From positions 1 to 64,000 of the forward strand of contig LRMT01000066.1 in assembly GCA_001725945.1 (NCBI GenBank): DNA of 64,000 bases, written 5' to 3'. Below the pieces are notes generated by a model that was not told where the DNA came from, did not search any database, and worked only from the letters and a program-made list of their open reading frames with translations. How positions within the stretch are numbered: position 1 is the stretch's first letter; every line of letters starts with the position of its first letter. The position numbers and the translations under genes were made by a program. Positions 40,178-50,821 of this stretch are shown here, one piece after another. The DNA is from Cupriavidus sp. UYMMa02A. GTDB taxonomy: Bacteria > Pseudomonadota > Gammaproteobacteria > Burkholderiales > Burkholderiaceae.

Positions 40178-42608
40178 TTAGTGATGGATCATCTCGACCT
40201 TGGCCGTTGCCTTGTCCGCCACTTCGGCGGGCTTGGCGTCTTCGTCGGCAGCGGCTCGGGCTTGCGCTCGAGTGCCAGCTCCAGCACCTTGTCGATCCAG
40301 CGCACCGGCACGATCTCGATGGCGTTTTTCACGTTGTCAGGAATCTCCGCAAGATCCTTCACGTTTTCCTCAGGGATCAGCACCAGCTTGATACCGCCAC
40401 GGTGGGCAGCCAGCAGCTTCTCCTTGAGGCCACCGATCGGCAGCACTTCGCCGCGCAGCGTGATCTCACCAGTCATCGCCACATCCGCCCGCACCGGAAT
40501 GCCGGTCAGCACCGACACCAGTGCGGTCGTCATCGCGCCGCCAGCCGACGGGCCGTCCTTGGGCGTGGCGCCTTCAGGCACGTGGATGTGGATGTCGCGC
40601 TTCTCGAACATCTCATCCGTAATGCCCAGCCGGCGTGCACGCGAGCGAACCACCGAACGCGCGGCCTCGACCGATTCCTTCATCACATCGCCCAGCGAAC
40701 CGGTGCGAGTGATGTTGCCCTTGCCCGGCATGATCGCGGCTTCGATGGTCAGCAGATCGCCGCCCACTTCGGTCCACGCCAGACCGGTCACCTGGCCCAC
40801 CTGGTTTTCCTTGCCGGCCAGGCCGAAGTCGTACTTGCGCACGCCAAGGAATTTGTCCAGGTTGTCGGAATCGACCTTGATCGTGCCCGACTCCTTCTTC
40901 AGCAGCAGCAGCTTGACCGCCTTGCGGGCAATCTTGGACACCTCGCGCTCGAGCGAACGCACACCGGCTTCACGCGTGTAGTAGCGGATGATGTCGCGGA
41001 TCGCTGCATCGGTCACCTCGATCTCGCCAGCCTTCAGACCATTGTTCTTGATCTGCTTGGGCAGCAGGTAACGCGTGGCGATGTTGAGCTTCTCTTCCTC
41101 GGTGTAACCCGACAGGCGGATCACTTCCATACGGTCGAGCAGCGGCGGCGGAATGTTCAGCGAGTTCGACGTCGCCACGAACATCACGTCGGACAGGTCG
41201 AAGTCCACTTCGATGTAGTGGTCCTGGAACGTGTGGTTCTGTTCCGGGTCCAGCACTTCGAGCAGCGCCGACGACGGGTCGCCACGGAAATCCATGCCCA
41301 TCTTGTCGATCTCGTCGAGCAGGAAGAGCGGATTGCGCACGCCGACCTTCGACAGGCTCTGCAGGATCTTGCCCGGCATCGAACCAATGTAGGTACGGCG
41401 GTGACCGCGGATCTCGGCCTCGTCACGCACGCCACCGAGGGCCATGCGCACGAACTTGCGGTTCGTCGCGCGCGCCACCGACTGGCCGAGCGAGGTCTTG
41501 CCCACGCCGGGAGGCCCGACCAGGCACAGGATCGGCGCCTTGACCTTGTCCACGCGCTGTTGCACGGCAAGATATTCGAGGATACGTTCCTTGACCTTCT
41601 CGAGACCGTAGTGGTCCTCATCGAGCACGCGCTCGGCGTTGGCCAGGTCGTTGTTGACCTTGCTCTTCTTGCGCCACGGCAGGTTGACCAGCGTGTCGAT
41701 GTAGTTGCGCACGACGGTCGCTTCGGCCGACATCGGCGACATCAGCTTGAGCTTCTTGAATTCGGCGTCGGCCTTCTTCTTGGCTTCCTTCGGCATGCGC
41801 GCAGCCTTGATGCGCTTGTCGAGCTCTTCCAGGTCGGCGCCCTCTTCGCCCTCCCCGAGTTCCTTCTGAATGGCCTTGACCTGCTCGTTCAGGTAGTACT
41901 CGCGCTGGCTCTTCTCCATCTGGCGCTTGACGCGGCCACGGATGCGCTTTTCGACCTGCAGGATGTCGATCTCGCCCTCGAGCTGCGACAGCAGGCTTTC
42001 CAGGCGTTCGGTCACGTTGACCATTTCCAGGATCTTCTGCTTCTGCTCGAGCTTGATCGGCAGGTGCGCGGCGATCGTGTCGGCCAGGCGGCCTGCCTCG
42101 TCGATACCCGACAGCGAGGTCAGGATCTCGGGCGGGATCTTCTTGTTGAGCTTCACGTATTGGTCGAACTGCGACACGATCGCGCGGCGCAGGGCCTCGG
42201 TCTCGGCGCTTTCAACCGCCGCGGGCGGCACGGGAACGGCTTCGCACATGAAGTGCGACTCGTCCTCGCTGACCTCGCGGATGTTTGCACGCTGCGTGCC
42301 TTCGACCAGCACCTTCACGGTACCGTCCGGCAGCTTCAGCATCTGGAGGATATTGGCGATGCAGCCGACCTCGTACAGGTCGTCGCAGTCGGTTCGTCTT
42401 TGGCGGCAGTCTTTTGCGCCACGAGCATAATGCTCTTGCCCGACTCCATCGCAGTTTCAAGCGCCTTGATGGACTTCGGGCGTCCCACGAACAACGGGAT
42501 CACCATGTGCGGAAACACCACCACGTCGCGCAACGGCAACAGTGGGAGGCGAATCGGCTCGGCCGGGAGGAGTTGTGTTCCGGACATCATTTTCCCCAAG
42601 TCAGTCAT
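40178..42608 (-). CDS. lon: ATP-dependent protease Lon, two frameshifts
   Basis: Cytoplasmic AAA+ serine protease degrading misfolded and regulatory proteins. N-terminal LON substrate-binding domain ([20 protein letters not shown]), coiled coil, AAA+ module with Walker [19 protein letters not shown] and Walker [13 protein letters not shown], then the protease domain with catalytic Ser in [15 protein letters not shown] and Lys in [10 protein letters not shown]. About 809 residues. One base is missing near 42384 (GCGGACG read as GCGACG) and one near 40246 (CCGGACG read as CCGACG). The second moves the stop: the natural TAA is at 40178-40180, ending in VEMIHH. Start at 42608 ([10 protein letters not shown]) or 42590. 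Confidence 0.96.
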
Positions 42609-42756
42609 TTAAGGCGTAAATTGGGCCGCCCAAATCGATTACAAGATACCGTGACGAAACCGAATTGGATTGACAGGCTGATGTCGCATCCTGCACTTGC
42701 AGGCCCATCTGGAACAGCATACCCGCGTTTCCTCCTCTTCGTCGGTTGAAATAAAC

Positions 42757-42786
42757 AAAAAAGCCGCTCGCTTCTACGCGAACGGC
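42757..42786 (-). terminator. Rho-independent terminator after clpX
   Basis: GCCGTTCGC and GCGAGCGGC (minus strand; plus 42763-42785) form a stem with one G-T pair, followed on the minus strand by six T residues. It separates clpX from lon, so lon needs its own promoter in 42609-42756. Confidence 0.8.
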
Positions 42787-42841
42787 CTTTCTGGCTAGCT
42801 GCCGTGGGCTCCTGACCACTTCGCCCCGGACAGCCCTCGCG

Positions 42842-44119
42842 TCAGTTGGAACCCGCCACCTTCGGCTGCTGCTCTTCGTACATCAGCAGCGGCGGTGCAT
42901 CCCCCGTGATGGTGTTCTCATCGATGATCACTTTCTGCACACCCTTGTAGTTGGGCAGGTCGTACATCACGTCCATCAGCGACTGCTCGAGGATCGACCG
43001 CAAGCCGCGTGCGCCCGTCTTGCGGCGGATCGCCTTGCGCGCGATGGCAGACAGCGCCGCCGGTCGGATTTCCAGCTCGACACCTTCCATCGCCAGCAGC
43101 TTCTGGTACTGCTTGAGCAGCGCGTTCTTGGGCTCGACCAGGATCTGCATCAGCGCGGCTTCGTCGAGCTTGGCCAGCGTGGCAACCACCGGGAGGCGGC
43201 CGATCAGTTCGGGGATGAGGCCGAACTTGATCAGGTCTTCCGGCTCGGTCTGCGGCAGCACTTCGCTGACCTCGCGCTCTTCCTTGCTCTGGACCTGGGC
43301 AGCAAAACCGATGCCAGTTTTGTCCGAGCGCTGCATGATGACTTTTTCGAGGCCGTCGAACGCACCGCCGCAGATGAACAGGATGTTCGTGGTGTCGACT
43401 TGCAGGAAGTCCTGGTTCGGATGCTTGCGGCCACCTTGCGGTGGCACCGAAGCCATCGTGCCTTCGATCAGCTTGAGCAGCGCCTGCTGGACGCCCTCGC
43501 CCGACACGTCGCGCGTAATCGACGGGTTGTCCGACTTGCGCGAAATCTTGTCGATTTCGTCGATATAGACAATACCGCGCTGCGCCTTCTCGACTTCGTA
43601 ATTGCAGTTCTGCAGCAGCTTCTGGATGATGTTCTCGACATCCTCACCGACGTAGCCCGCTTCAGTCAGCGTGGTCGCATCAGCGATGACGAACGGCACA
43701 TTGAGCAGGCGCGCCAGCGTCTGGGCCAGCAGCGTCTTGCCCGAGCCGGTCGGCCCGATGAGCAGGATGTTGCTCTTCGACAGCTCGACATCGTCCTTCT
43801 TGCCGAGGTGCTTCAGACGCTTGTAGTGGTTGTACACCGCCACGGCCAGGATCTTCTTGGCCTGTTCCTGACCGATCACATACTGGTCCAGGCTTTCGCG
43901 GATCTCATGCGGCGTGGGCAGGTCGGAGCGGGTGGCCGCCGCCGCATCCTTCTCGGATGCCGTGGCCTCGTCGCGGATGATCTCGTTGCACAGGTCGATG
44001 CATTCGTCGCAAATGAACACCGACGGGCCCGCAATCAGCTTCTTTACTTCATGCTGGCTCTTGCCGCAGAAGGAGCAATAGAGAAGCTTCTCGCTGGATG
44101 AACCTTTTTTTTCCGCCAT
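42842..44119 (-). CDS. clpX: ATP-dependent Clp protease ATP-binding subunit ClpX
   Basis: AAA+ unfoldase that feeds proteins to ClpP. Intact, 425 residues. The N-terminal zinc-binding domain has [17 protein letters not shown] and [10 protein letters not shown] (four cysteines). Walker [20 protein letters not shown], the pore loop [14 protein letters not shown], Walker [13 protein letters not shown], and the ClpP-docking IGF loop as TGIGFAAQV. Follows clpP by 225 bases with a terminator in between. Confidence 0.98.
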   Translation of the reverse strand: MAEKKGSSSEKLLYCSFCGKSQHEVKKLIAGPSVFICDECIDLCNEIIRDEATASEKDAAAATRSDLPTPHEIRESLDQYVIGQEQAKKILAVAVYNHYKRLKHLGKKDDVELSKSNILLIGPTGSGKTLLAQTLARLLNVPFVIADATTLTEAGYVGEDVENIIQKLLQNCNYEVEKAQRGIVYIDEIDKISRKSDNPSITRDVSGEGVQQALLKLIEGTMASVPPQGGRKHPNQDFLQVDTTNILFICGGAFDGLEKVIMQRSDKTGIGFAAQVQSKEEREVSEVLPQTEPEDLIKFGLIPELIGRLPVVATLAKLDEAALMQILVEPKNALLKQYQKLLAMEGVELEIRPAALSAIARKAIRRKTGARGLRSILEQSLMDVMYDLPNYKGVQKVIIDENTITGDAPPLLMYEEQQPKVAGSN

Positions 44120-44247
44120 AGGAATCAGTCACTTAGCAGTGTGCGTACTGCAGCACGGGAGCGCCGCACGAGTACGCTTCTAACGCATCATACGCCAAAA
44201 CAATTTGCCCAGACGGCGGGGGTTACCCGTGCATGTAAGGCAAATGC

Positions 44248-44271
44248 AAAAACGAGGCACTAGGCCTCGTT
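44248..44271 (-). terminator. Rho-independent terminator after clpP
   Basis: AACGAGGC (44251-44258) pairs with GCCTCGTT (44264-44271) around a five-base loop; on the minus strand a run of T residues follows (complement of 44252-44248). It lies between clpP and clpX, so clpX probably has its own promoter. Confidence 0.88.
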
Positions 44272-44344
44272 CCGGTGTAGCCTGTGCGGTTTGGCCAGCC
44301 AACGCGCCGCCGCGTACAACGAGTTGCCGCGGCGGCTCGCGCCA

Positions 44345-44994
44345 TCAGCCGCGGCGGGCAATGACCTTGTCGATCAGGCCGTAGTCCACTGCCTGATCGC
44401 CGCTCATGAAGTTGTCGCGATCGGTATCGCGCGCGATCTTCTCGACCGGCTGGCCCGTCACTTCCGACAGGATGCTGTTCAGGCGCTCGCGCAGGTACAG
44501 GATCTCGCGCGCCTGGATCTCGATATCCGAGGCCTGGCACGTGCGCCGCCGAGCGGCTGATGGATCATGATGCGCGAGTTCGGCAGCGCCGAGCGCTTGC
44601 CCTTGGCACCGGCCGCGAGCAGGAACGCGCCCATGCTGGCCGCCATGCCCATGCACAGCGTCTGCACATCGGGCTTGACGAACTGCATCGTGTCGTAGAT
44701 TGCCAGCCCTGCCGAAACCGAACCGCCGGGCGAGTTGATGTACAGCGAGACGTCCTTGTCCGGGTTCTCGCTTTCCAGGAACAGCAACTGCGCCACCACC
44801 AGGTTGGCGGTCTGGTCATTGACCTCGCCAACCAGGAACACCACTCGCTCCTTCAGCAGGCGCGAGTAGATGTCGTAGGCACGCTCGCCCCGGCCGGACT
44901 GCTCGACCACCATCGGCACCAGCCCCAGGCCCTGGGTTTCCAGCGCCGAAGCCTGCGTGGTGGCAAGACGGTCAAGCAAATCATTGCGGGTCAT
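44345..44994 (-). CDS. clpP: ATP-dependent Clp protease proteolytic subunit, frameshifted
   Basis: Serine protease barrel that works with ClpX/ClpA. The catalytic Ser lies in [16 protein letters not shown], the His in [10 protein letters not shown] and the Asp in [19 protein letters not shown]. About 217 residues after repair. One base is missing near 44538 (CGTGGCCAGG read as CGTGCCAGG), joining QPLGGARG to [13 protein letters not shown]. The ATG at 44994 ([11 protein letters not shown]) fits relatives. It lies 88 bases after tig. Confidence 0.96.
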
Positions 44995-45082
44995 GCAAGT
45001 TCTCCAGGGTATCGTTGGATGGCAAGGAACGCCGGGTTTCACACCCCTGCGCCAGCGCGGGGGCTGCGTGTCACGCCGGACC

Positions 45083-46437
45083 TCAGGCTTGCTCGTTGTT
45101 GCCTTCGGCGGTGAGTTCCTCGAAGGACACCGACTTGTCGGTGACCTTGGCCTTGTCGCACACGAAATTTACCACGTTGTTTTCGAGCACGTAGGCTTCC
45201 ATCTCGGCCAGGCGCTGCTGGTCGCCGTAGTACCAGCGCATGACTTCCTTCGGGTCTTCGTAGCTCTTGGCGAAGTCCTCGATCTCGGCCTTGATCTGGT
45301 CAGCCTTAGCCTCCAGCCCGTGGGCCTTGACGATCTCGGCCAGGATCAGGCCCAGCTTGACGCGGCGCTCGGCTTGCTGCGCGAACATCTCGGCCGGGAT
45401 CGGCATGTCCTTCGCGTTCGGCATGCCACGCTGCTCGAGGTCACGGCGGGCCATTTCCACGAGGCGCTCCTGGTCCTGTTCGATCAGGGCCTTGGGCACG
45501 TCCAGCTCGCTCACCTTCAGCAGCGCTCCATGACCTGGTCCTTCAGCATGGAATGCGTGCGGCGCTTCACTTCGCGCTCGAGGTTTTCGCGGATGTCGGC
45601 GCGCATCTTCTCGACGCTGCCGTCAGCGATGCCCAGCGACTTGGCGAACGCATCGTTCACTTCCGGCAGGTGGGCCCACTCGATCTTCTTGAGCGTAACG
45701 GTGAATTCAGCGGTCTTGCCGGCCACGTCCTTGCCGTGATAGTCGGCCGGGAACGACAGCGGGAAGCTCTTGCTCTCGCCGACCTTCAGGCCCAGCGTGG
45801 CAGCTTCGAACTCCGGCAGCATGCGGCCTTCGCCGAGCACGAACGGGAAGTCTTCGGCCTTGCCGCCAGCAAATTCCACGCCTTCGATCTTGCCGACGAA
45901 GTCCACCGTCACGCGGTCGCCGTTCTGGGCGGTCACATCGCCGCCGCCGTCACCGTGCTCGCCAGCCTCGCCACGCACGTGATAGTGCACACGCTGCTTG
46001 CGTAGGATGTCGATGGTCTTGTCGATTTCGGCGTCGGTGATGTCGGTCTTGGTGCGGGTCACTTCCGCACCGGTCAGGTCACCCAGCTTGACTTCAGGGT
46101 ACACCTCGAAGGTGGCGTCGAATGCGACTTCATCCTCGCCCACGCCGTCGGCCTTGATCTCGAACTTCGGCTGGCCTGCGACCCTGACGTCCTGTTCCTT
46201 CGTGATGTCGAAGAACTTGCGGGCAGCCTTGTCGAAGCGCACTTCGAATTCGACTTGCTGGCCGTATTGCTTCTCGACCATCTTCATCGGCACCTTGCCC
46301 GGACGGAAGCCCGACATCTTCACCGTCTTCGACAGGCGAACCAGGCGGTCCTGCTTTTCCTTTTCGACTTCGGCCTTGGGAATGGCCAAGGTCACCTTGC
46401 GGTCCAGTTTGCCGAGGTTTTCAATGACGTTCGACAT
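45083..46437 (-). CDS. tig: Trigger factor, frameshifted
   Basis: Ribosome-bound chaperone with prolyl isomerase activity. The N-terminal ribosome-binding signature is [21 protein letters not shown]; the FKBP-like domain includes [20 protein letters not shown] and [20 protein letters not shown]; the C-terminal arms follow. About 451 residues. One base is missing near 45528 (GAGGCGCTG read as GAGCGCTG), which makes a false stop after QVMERC; repair gives [15 protein letters not shown]. Start ATG at 46437 ([12 protein letters not shown]). First gene of the tig-clpP-clpX-lon block; a GATAAT -10-like box lies upstream at 46560-46555. Confidence 0.96.
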
Positions 46438-46589
46438 GGTCGTGATCCAATCCAGAAATGTAGTTGTGTTCGTAGCGCAATCGCTTGCGCGCCGGCCAGT
46501 CCGGCACTGGCGCGTGCCCGCGAATAGCAAGCTCCGCGCAAACGGAAAACGAGCATTATCGCACGGTTTCCGTCTGCTTTCGGCAGTTT

Positions 46590-48596
46590 TTACCCTGACT
46601 GACCGTCAGAATGCCCTTCGTCATGGACGACCCGTCCGTGGCGCAGCGCGCGCAGCAGCAGGCGGGCCGGGTCCATGGCGTCAGCCAGGTCGGCTTCGAG
46701 CGGCAGCGGCTCGCCCTCGATCTGACTTGCCAGCAGTTCCGCGCCCAGCCCGGCCCATGTGAGGCCACGCGAGCCATATGCAAGTGCCGCGTAAAGCCCT
46801 GGCATGCGCGGAATGTCACGCAAATGCGCCCCGCGCAACGCCGGCGCTGCAGCCGCGGCCGCAGCCTCGTCCGGCATCTGGCCGATCAGAGGCAGACGGT
46901 TGTGGGAGACCGTGCGCACCCCGACATATCCACTCATCCGGCTGACATCCATGACACCGACCGCAGCGCCCACACCCGGCAGCAAGCCGGACAGACGCTT
47001 CAGGTTCTCTGCATGTACTTCCGTGCGCGCCACCAGCGGCCCTTCATCCGCTTCATAACTGGAACCGACCCTGACGCTGCCGTCTTCGGCACGCGGAAGC
47101 AGGTACCCGGCCCCGGTCACTACGCAATCGGGCCACTGGCCCAGCGCCTTGGCCTGGTCCGGCGCCAGCGTGGTGAGCTGCCCTCGCACGCGACGCACCA
47201 CCTGGTGCCGCATGGGGGCAAGCCGTGGCGCTTCGTGGGCATTGGCCAGGATCAGCACGGGGGCCGACGCCAGGACGGCCCCATCCCTGCCGATCGCCTC
47301 CCAGGCGTCGTCGCGCCGCCGGATACGCTCCACATGCGCGCCAAACTGCGCATGTACGGCTTCGCCCGCGCGACGCAACTGCGCATGGCAGATATCCGGC
47401 GGCGCGACCCAGCCGCCCTGCTGGAACCACAGCCCCCCGCGCGGCACACCGGCACCATGACGTGACGCGGCTTCGTCGGGCGTCATCCAGCGCACAAAAG
47501 CCTGCGGTAAGCCCAGCAAGTCGAGCGCAATCCGCTGCGCTTCGGCCTCTGCCTCGTTCTCGCCGATCTGCAGTACGCCGCACCCATGCCAGCCGACCGG
47601 ATGACCCGCTGCGGCCAATGCCGCCCAGGCGCGCAGCGCATATTGATTGCCCGCGCGCGACAGGCGGGACAAGAGGCTGTCGTCGGGCGAAATGTGCGCA
47701 TGCATAGCCGCTGCGCGATGGGACGAAGTCTGCCGGGCCGGGCCATCATGAGCGTCCAGCAGCGTCACCCGCCAGCCGCGCGCGGCCAGCCGCTCCGTCA
47801 CCGCACACCCGGCCAGCCCCGCGCCGATCACGATCGCATGGCGCACCTCCCAGTGCGCAGCCGGGCTTGGCGCATACCGTCTGGCCTTCCACATCGGGCG
47901 GAACGTGGCAATCGTCATGTTCCACTTGCCGCCAAAGCCTGGTGCCTTGCGCACATCGAAGCCAGCTTGCTGCAGCCCGCGACGCACGAAACCGGCCGCA
48001 GTAAAGGTGGCAAGCGTGGCGCCCGGCCGTGCCAGGCGCGCCAGGCCGCGGAATACCGTGGGCGACCACATTTCCGCATTGCGCGAAGGCGCGAATCCGT
48101 CAAGGTAGAACGCGTCGGCACCGGCCACGAGCCTGGGCAAAACAGTTTCGATATCGCCAAGCGCCAGTGTCAGCGTGACGCCGCCATCTTCGAAAACGAG
48201 CCGGTGCAGGCCCGGCAACGCTTCGGGCCACGCCGCCTGCAGCTGCCCCGCGAGCGGCAACAGGTCCGTCAGCCGAGCGTGCAGTTGCGCCAGTCCTTCA
48301 CGGGTAAAGGGATGCTTTTCGATCGAGACGAAGTGCAGGCGGGCGCAGCGCTGCGGATCATCGCGCCAGGCCTGCCACGTCGCCAGGAAATTCAGCCCTT
48401 GTCCGAAGCCGGTCTCCACGATGACGAACTGCTCGCGCCCTGCCCAGGCCTGCGGCAGGCCGTTGCCGCCAAGAAAGACATGGTGCGCCTGCGCCAGGCC
48501 GCCTTCGGGGCTGTGGTAGACGTCGTCGTAACGTGGGGAATACGGAATGCCCTCGGCAGACAGAATGGGCTCGGCGGGCTCGAGTGCGCGCGGCAT
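46590..48596 (-). CDS. mnmC: Bifunctional tRNA mnm5s2U34 biosynthesis protein MnmC
   Basis: Performs the last two steps of mnm5s2U synthesis at wobble uridine 34. Intact, 668 residues. The N-terminal methyltransferase (MnmC2) shows [18 protein letters not shown] and [19 protein letters not shown]; the C-terminal FAD oxidase (MnmC1) starts [18 protein letters not shown] (dinucleotide-binding) with [13 protein letters not shown] and a C-terminal FAD motif near [18 protein letters not shown]. Upstream of tig on the same strand, 150 bases away; divergent from rlmJ. Confidence 0.95.
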   Translation of the reverse strand: MPRALEPAEPILSAEGIPYSPRYDDVYHSPEGGLAQAHHVFLGGNGLPQAWAGREQFVIVETGFGQGLNFLATWQAWRDDPQRCARLHFVSIEKHPFTREGLAQLHARLTDLLPLAGQLQAAWPEALPGLHRLVFEDGGVTLTLALGDIETVLPRLVAGADAFYLDGFAPSRNAEMWSPTVFRGLARLARPGATLATFTAAGFVRRGLQQAGFDVRKAPGFGGKWNMTIATFRPMWKARRYAPSPAAHWEVRHAIVIGAGLAGCAVTERLAARGWRVTLLDAHDGPARQTSSHRAAAMHAHISPDDSLLSRLSRAGNQYALRAWAALAAAGHPVGWHGCGVLQIGENEAEAEAQRIALDLLGLPQAFVRWMTPDEAASRHGAGVPRGGLWFQQGGWVAPPDICHAQLRRAGEAVHAQFGAHVERIRRRDDAWEAIGRDGAVLASAPVLILANAHEAPRLAPMRHQVVRRVRGQLTTLAPDQAKALGQWPDCVVTGAGYLLPRAEDGSVRVGSSYEADEGPLVARTEVHAENLKRLSGLLPGVGAAVGVMDVSRMSGYVGVRTVSHNRLPLIGQMPDEAAAAAAAPALRGAHLRDIPRMPGLYAALAYGSRGLTWAGLGAELLASQIEGEPLPLEADLADAMDPARLLLRALRHGRVVHDEGHSDGQSG

Positions 48597-48713
48597 AGAC
48601 AGGACAGGAAGCAGGTACGGGAGTCAGGGGGCGACTCGCGCCGGATGGTAGCATAGCGCCCCGTCCTGAAACCCGACGCGGCCTTCCCGGCCGCCGCCCC
48701 GCGCTGATCCGCC

Positions 48714-49569
48714 ATGCTGTCCTATCGCCACGCCTTCCATGCCGGCAACCATGCCGATGTCCTCAAGCACGCAGTCGTGGTGCAACTGCTTGAGCACCTG
48801 ACGCAGAAGGACAAGGCGTTCTGGTACATCGACACGCATGCCGCGCCGGCCTGTACGCGCTGGATCACGCCTATGCTCAGAAAAAGTCGGAATTCGAGAC
48901 CGGCATCGGCCCGCTGTGGCGTGCCGCCGCCAGCGGCACCACGCTGGGTCCGATGCTTGAGGAATACCTCGACCAGGTGCGCGCGCTCAACCCGGACGGG
49001 CAACTGCGCCATTACCCTGGCTCGCCGTGGCTAGCATGGCAGATGCTGCGCGACCAGGACCGCCTGCGGCTGTTCGAACTCCACAGCACCGAAATCCAGG
49101 TGCTGCGCGACAACTTCCGCGGCGCCGGCCGAAAGGTCATGCTCTATGACGGCGATGGATTCGGCGGCATCAAGGCCATCCTGCCGCCGCCCCCTCGCCG
49201 CGCCTTGGTGCTGATCGACCCCTCCTACGAAGACAAGCAGGACTATGCGCGCACGGTCCAGACCGTCCAGGACGGCTTGCAGCGTTTCGCCACCGGCATG
49301 TACGCAGTCTGGTACCCCCAGGTGCAGCGTCGCGAATCCGTGCAGTTGCCGGTCCAGCTGAAGAACCTGGCGGTCAAGAGCTGGCTGCATGTCAGCCTGA
49401 CCGTCAAGCATCCGGTCGCCGGCGGGCTCGGACTGCACGGCAGCGGCATGTTCATCGTCAACCCGCCCTGGCGGCTCAAGGAGTCGCTGCAGCAGGCCAT
49501 GCCGGTGCTCAAGGAACTGCTGGCCCAGGACGACGCGCCGGCTTCGTACTCGAAGCCGAGGAAAACTAG
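48714..49569 (+). CDS. rlmJ: 23S rRNA (adenine(2030)-N(6))-methyltransferase RlmJ, two frameshifts
   Basis: Methylates A2030 of 23S rRNA. Begins MLSYRHAFHAGNHADVLKH, the family's conserved start; SAM-binding region with KAFWYIDTHAG and the catalytic DPPY-like motif in ALVLIDPSYEDKQDY; VKHPVAGGLGLHGSGMFIVN near the end. One base is missing near 48843 (GCCGGCGCC read as GCCGCGCC) and one near 49537 (GCGGCCGG read as GCGCCGG). The second restores the natural C-terminus GFVLEAEEN and a TAG at 49567-49569. Without the repair the frame runs on with no family similarity. The stop shares a CTAG tetramer with the convergent VanZ-like gene. Confidence 0.94.
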
Positions 49570-49958
49570 CCGACTAACCGCGCGGTTGCGCCGGCGCGAT
49601 GCCGGCCAGCCCACGCCAGCAGCCAGTCGAGAGCCAGGGCGGCTACAAGTCCGATGGAATCGGCAAGCACGTCCGCAGGGTCTGCATCGCGGTATGACGT
49701 CATGCCCTGCAGAATCTCGATCAGTACGCCGTACCCGACCAGCGCCAGCAGCACAGCCGTACGCTTGCGCGCATAGGCTCGCCGGCCAAGGCATCCAAGC
49801 ACCAGAAAAGCCAGCACGTGGTTGGCCTTGTCCCAGCCCGTCGTAGGCAGCGGTTGCGTGGGCGGCATCAGGGCCAGCATGAGCACTGCGATCAGGCAGG
49901 GCCAGAACAGCAGGCGCCAGCGGGCGGGCGTCAATGGAAATGCGGGCTTGGAAGGCAT
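49566..49958 (-). CDS. VanZ-like membrane protein
   Basis: Small integral membrane protein of the VanZ family, whose best known member confers low-level teicoplanin resistance, though most are of unknown function. Intact, 130 residues with three to four hydrophobic segments: LLFWPCLIAVLMLALM, a KANHVLAFLVLGCLG segment (the His/Asn motif is typical), VLLALVGYGVLIEILQG and DVLADSIGLVAALALDWLLA. Convergent with rlmJ; the two stops overlap in CTAG at 49566-49569. Confidence 0.85.
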   Translation of the reverse strand: MPSKPAFPLTPARWRLLFWPCLIAVLMLALMPPTQPLPTTGWDKANHVLAFLVLGCLGRRAYARKRTAVLLALVGYGVLIEILQGMTSYRDADPADVLADSIGLVAALALDWLLAWAGRHRAGATARLVG

Positions 49959-50091
49959 GCGTCAGCGTGCGGTTCGGGAAATACGGGCATATTACCGGTT
50001 CCGGACAAGCTGCCCCGTTGCCGCGACGACTGCCGCGCTTCAGTCGCGCGACAGTATGCGATGTGCTTTCAGGTAGCGGTCAAGCCGCGAA

Positions 50092-50139
50092 TTTGTAGCT
50101 ACAAAGCCCTTGCCGGGAGCACCTTTATGTAACTACAAT
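50092..50139. promoter_or_regulatory. Twin operator-like dyads upstream of brnTA
   Basis: TTTGTAGCTACAAA at 50092-50105 is a perfect 14-base palindrome. TGTAACTACA at 50128-50137, within ATGTAACTACAAT, is a second, slightly degenerate copy whose centre is 34 bases away. The second ends nine bases before the brnT ATG. BrnA-type antitoxins are ribbon-helix-helix proteins that repress their own operon, so these are the likely BrnA sites. Confidence 0.65.
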
Positions 50140-50145
50140 AACACC

Positions 50146-50352
50146 ATGCAAATCACTTTCGATCCGCAAAAGGACGGCACCAATACAGCCAAGCATGGCA
50201 TCTCGCTGGCCGCCGCCCGGCTAATCGATTGGTCGGAGATGATGGCAATTCCCGACAGCCGCCACGACTACTGCGAGCTCCGTGAGATTGGCTTCGGCTT
50301 CATTGGGCCGCGCCTCGCACGAGAGGTGAAACACTATGCAGAACACTATTAA
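50146..50352 (+). CDS. brnT: BrnT-type toxin, internally shortened
   Basis: BrnT is a ribonuclease toxin of the RelE-like fold. The N-terminal two-thirds fit the family: MQITFDPQKDGTNTAKHGIS, then LAAARLIDWSEMMAIPDSR and HDYCELREIGFGFIGPRL. The sequence then jumps directly to REVKHYAEHY, the usual end of the protein. The central strands, which normally read like YCVV...RRIISLRRAN and carry an active-site arginine, are missing. The protein has 68 residues instead of about 90. The frame is kept on both sides, so this looks like an in-frame deletion of about 65-70 bases rather than the one-base errors seen elsewhere, and the toxin is probably inactive. The stop lies inside the antitoxin gene (17-base overlap). 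Confidence 0.75.
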   Translation: MQITFDPQKDGTNTAKHGISLAAARLIDWSEMMAIPDSRHDYCELREIGFGFIGPRLAREVKHYAEHY

Positions 50353-50638
50353 GACCAAATCGGGCCGCACAGTCATCGTGCCGACGCCCGAAGAAGACGC
50401 GGCGATCAATCGTGGCATCGCGGCAGATCCGGACACCTTCGAGGTCAGCAGCGAAGACTTCAAAGCAATGCAGCCCTTCAAGAATCGCGGCGGCAGACCA
50501 AGGCTTGACAACCCGAAGGAATCGGTGACGATTCGTTATGACGCCGAGATCCTGACGGCTTTCCGATCGAGCGGCGACGGCTGGCAAACCCGGATGAATG
50601 ATGCCTTGAAGGATTGGCTTCGCACTCACAGGCCGTAA
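50336..50638 (+). CDS. brnA: BrnA-type antitoxin
   Basis: Partner of BrnT: binds and neutralises the toxin and represses the operon through a C-terminal ribbon-helix-helix. Intact, 100 residues. The DNA-binding part is NPKESVTIRYDAEILTAFRS followed by GDGWQTRMNDALKDWLRTH. The N-terminal half, acidic with PTPEEDAAINRGIAADPDTF, is the toxin-binding region. The ATG at 50336 lies within the brnT end, so translation is coupled. Confidence 0.85.
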   Translation: MQNTIKTKSGRTVIVPTPEEDAAINRGIAADPDTFEVSSEDFKAMQPFKNRGGRPRLDNPKESVTIRYDAEILTAFRSSGDGWQTRMNDALKDWLRTHRP

Positions 50639-50734
50639 CTCGGTTGACGCGAATTAGGTCGTAGCAGTCCCACTTGGGGGCCGATTGACTTCTGCCAACT
50701 TGAAAATCCGGGCAAGTGACTTTCAAGGGAATTG

Positions 50735-50821
50735 TGGTGCGAGGGAGGGGACTCGAACCCCTACACCATTGCTGGCGTCAGGACCTAAACCTGGTGCGTC
50801 TACCAATTTCGCCACCCTCGC
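50735..50821 (-). tRNA. tRNA-Leu (TAG)
   Basis: Minus strand begins GCGAGGGTGGCGAAATTGG and ends CCCTCGC-A-CCA. It has the long variable arm of a class II tRNA. The anticodon stem-loop CAGGTTTAGGTCCTG carries TAG (Leu). The T-arm is GGGGTTCGAGTCCCC. 87 bases including the encoded CCA. Confidence 0.96.

Noticed and set aside
40207..42612. An 801-codon open frame opposite lon
   Set aside because: Antisense shadow; low-complexity Leu/His/Arg-rich translation, while lon is unmistakable on the minus strand.
50735..50821. tRNA-Leu as an attachment site for a genomic island containing brnTA
   Set aside because: I found no second copy of the tRNA 3' end, no integrase, and housekeeping genes on both sides, so there is no support for an island.
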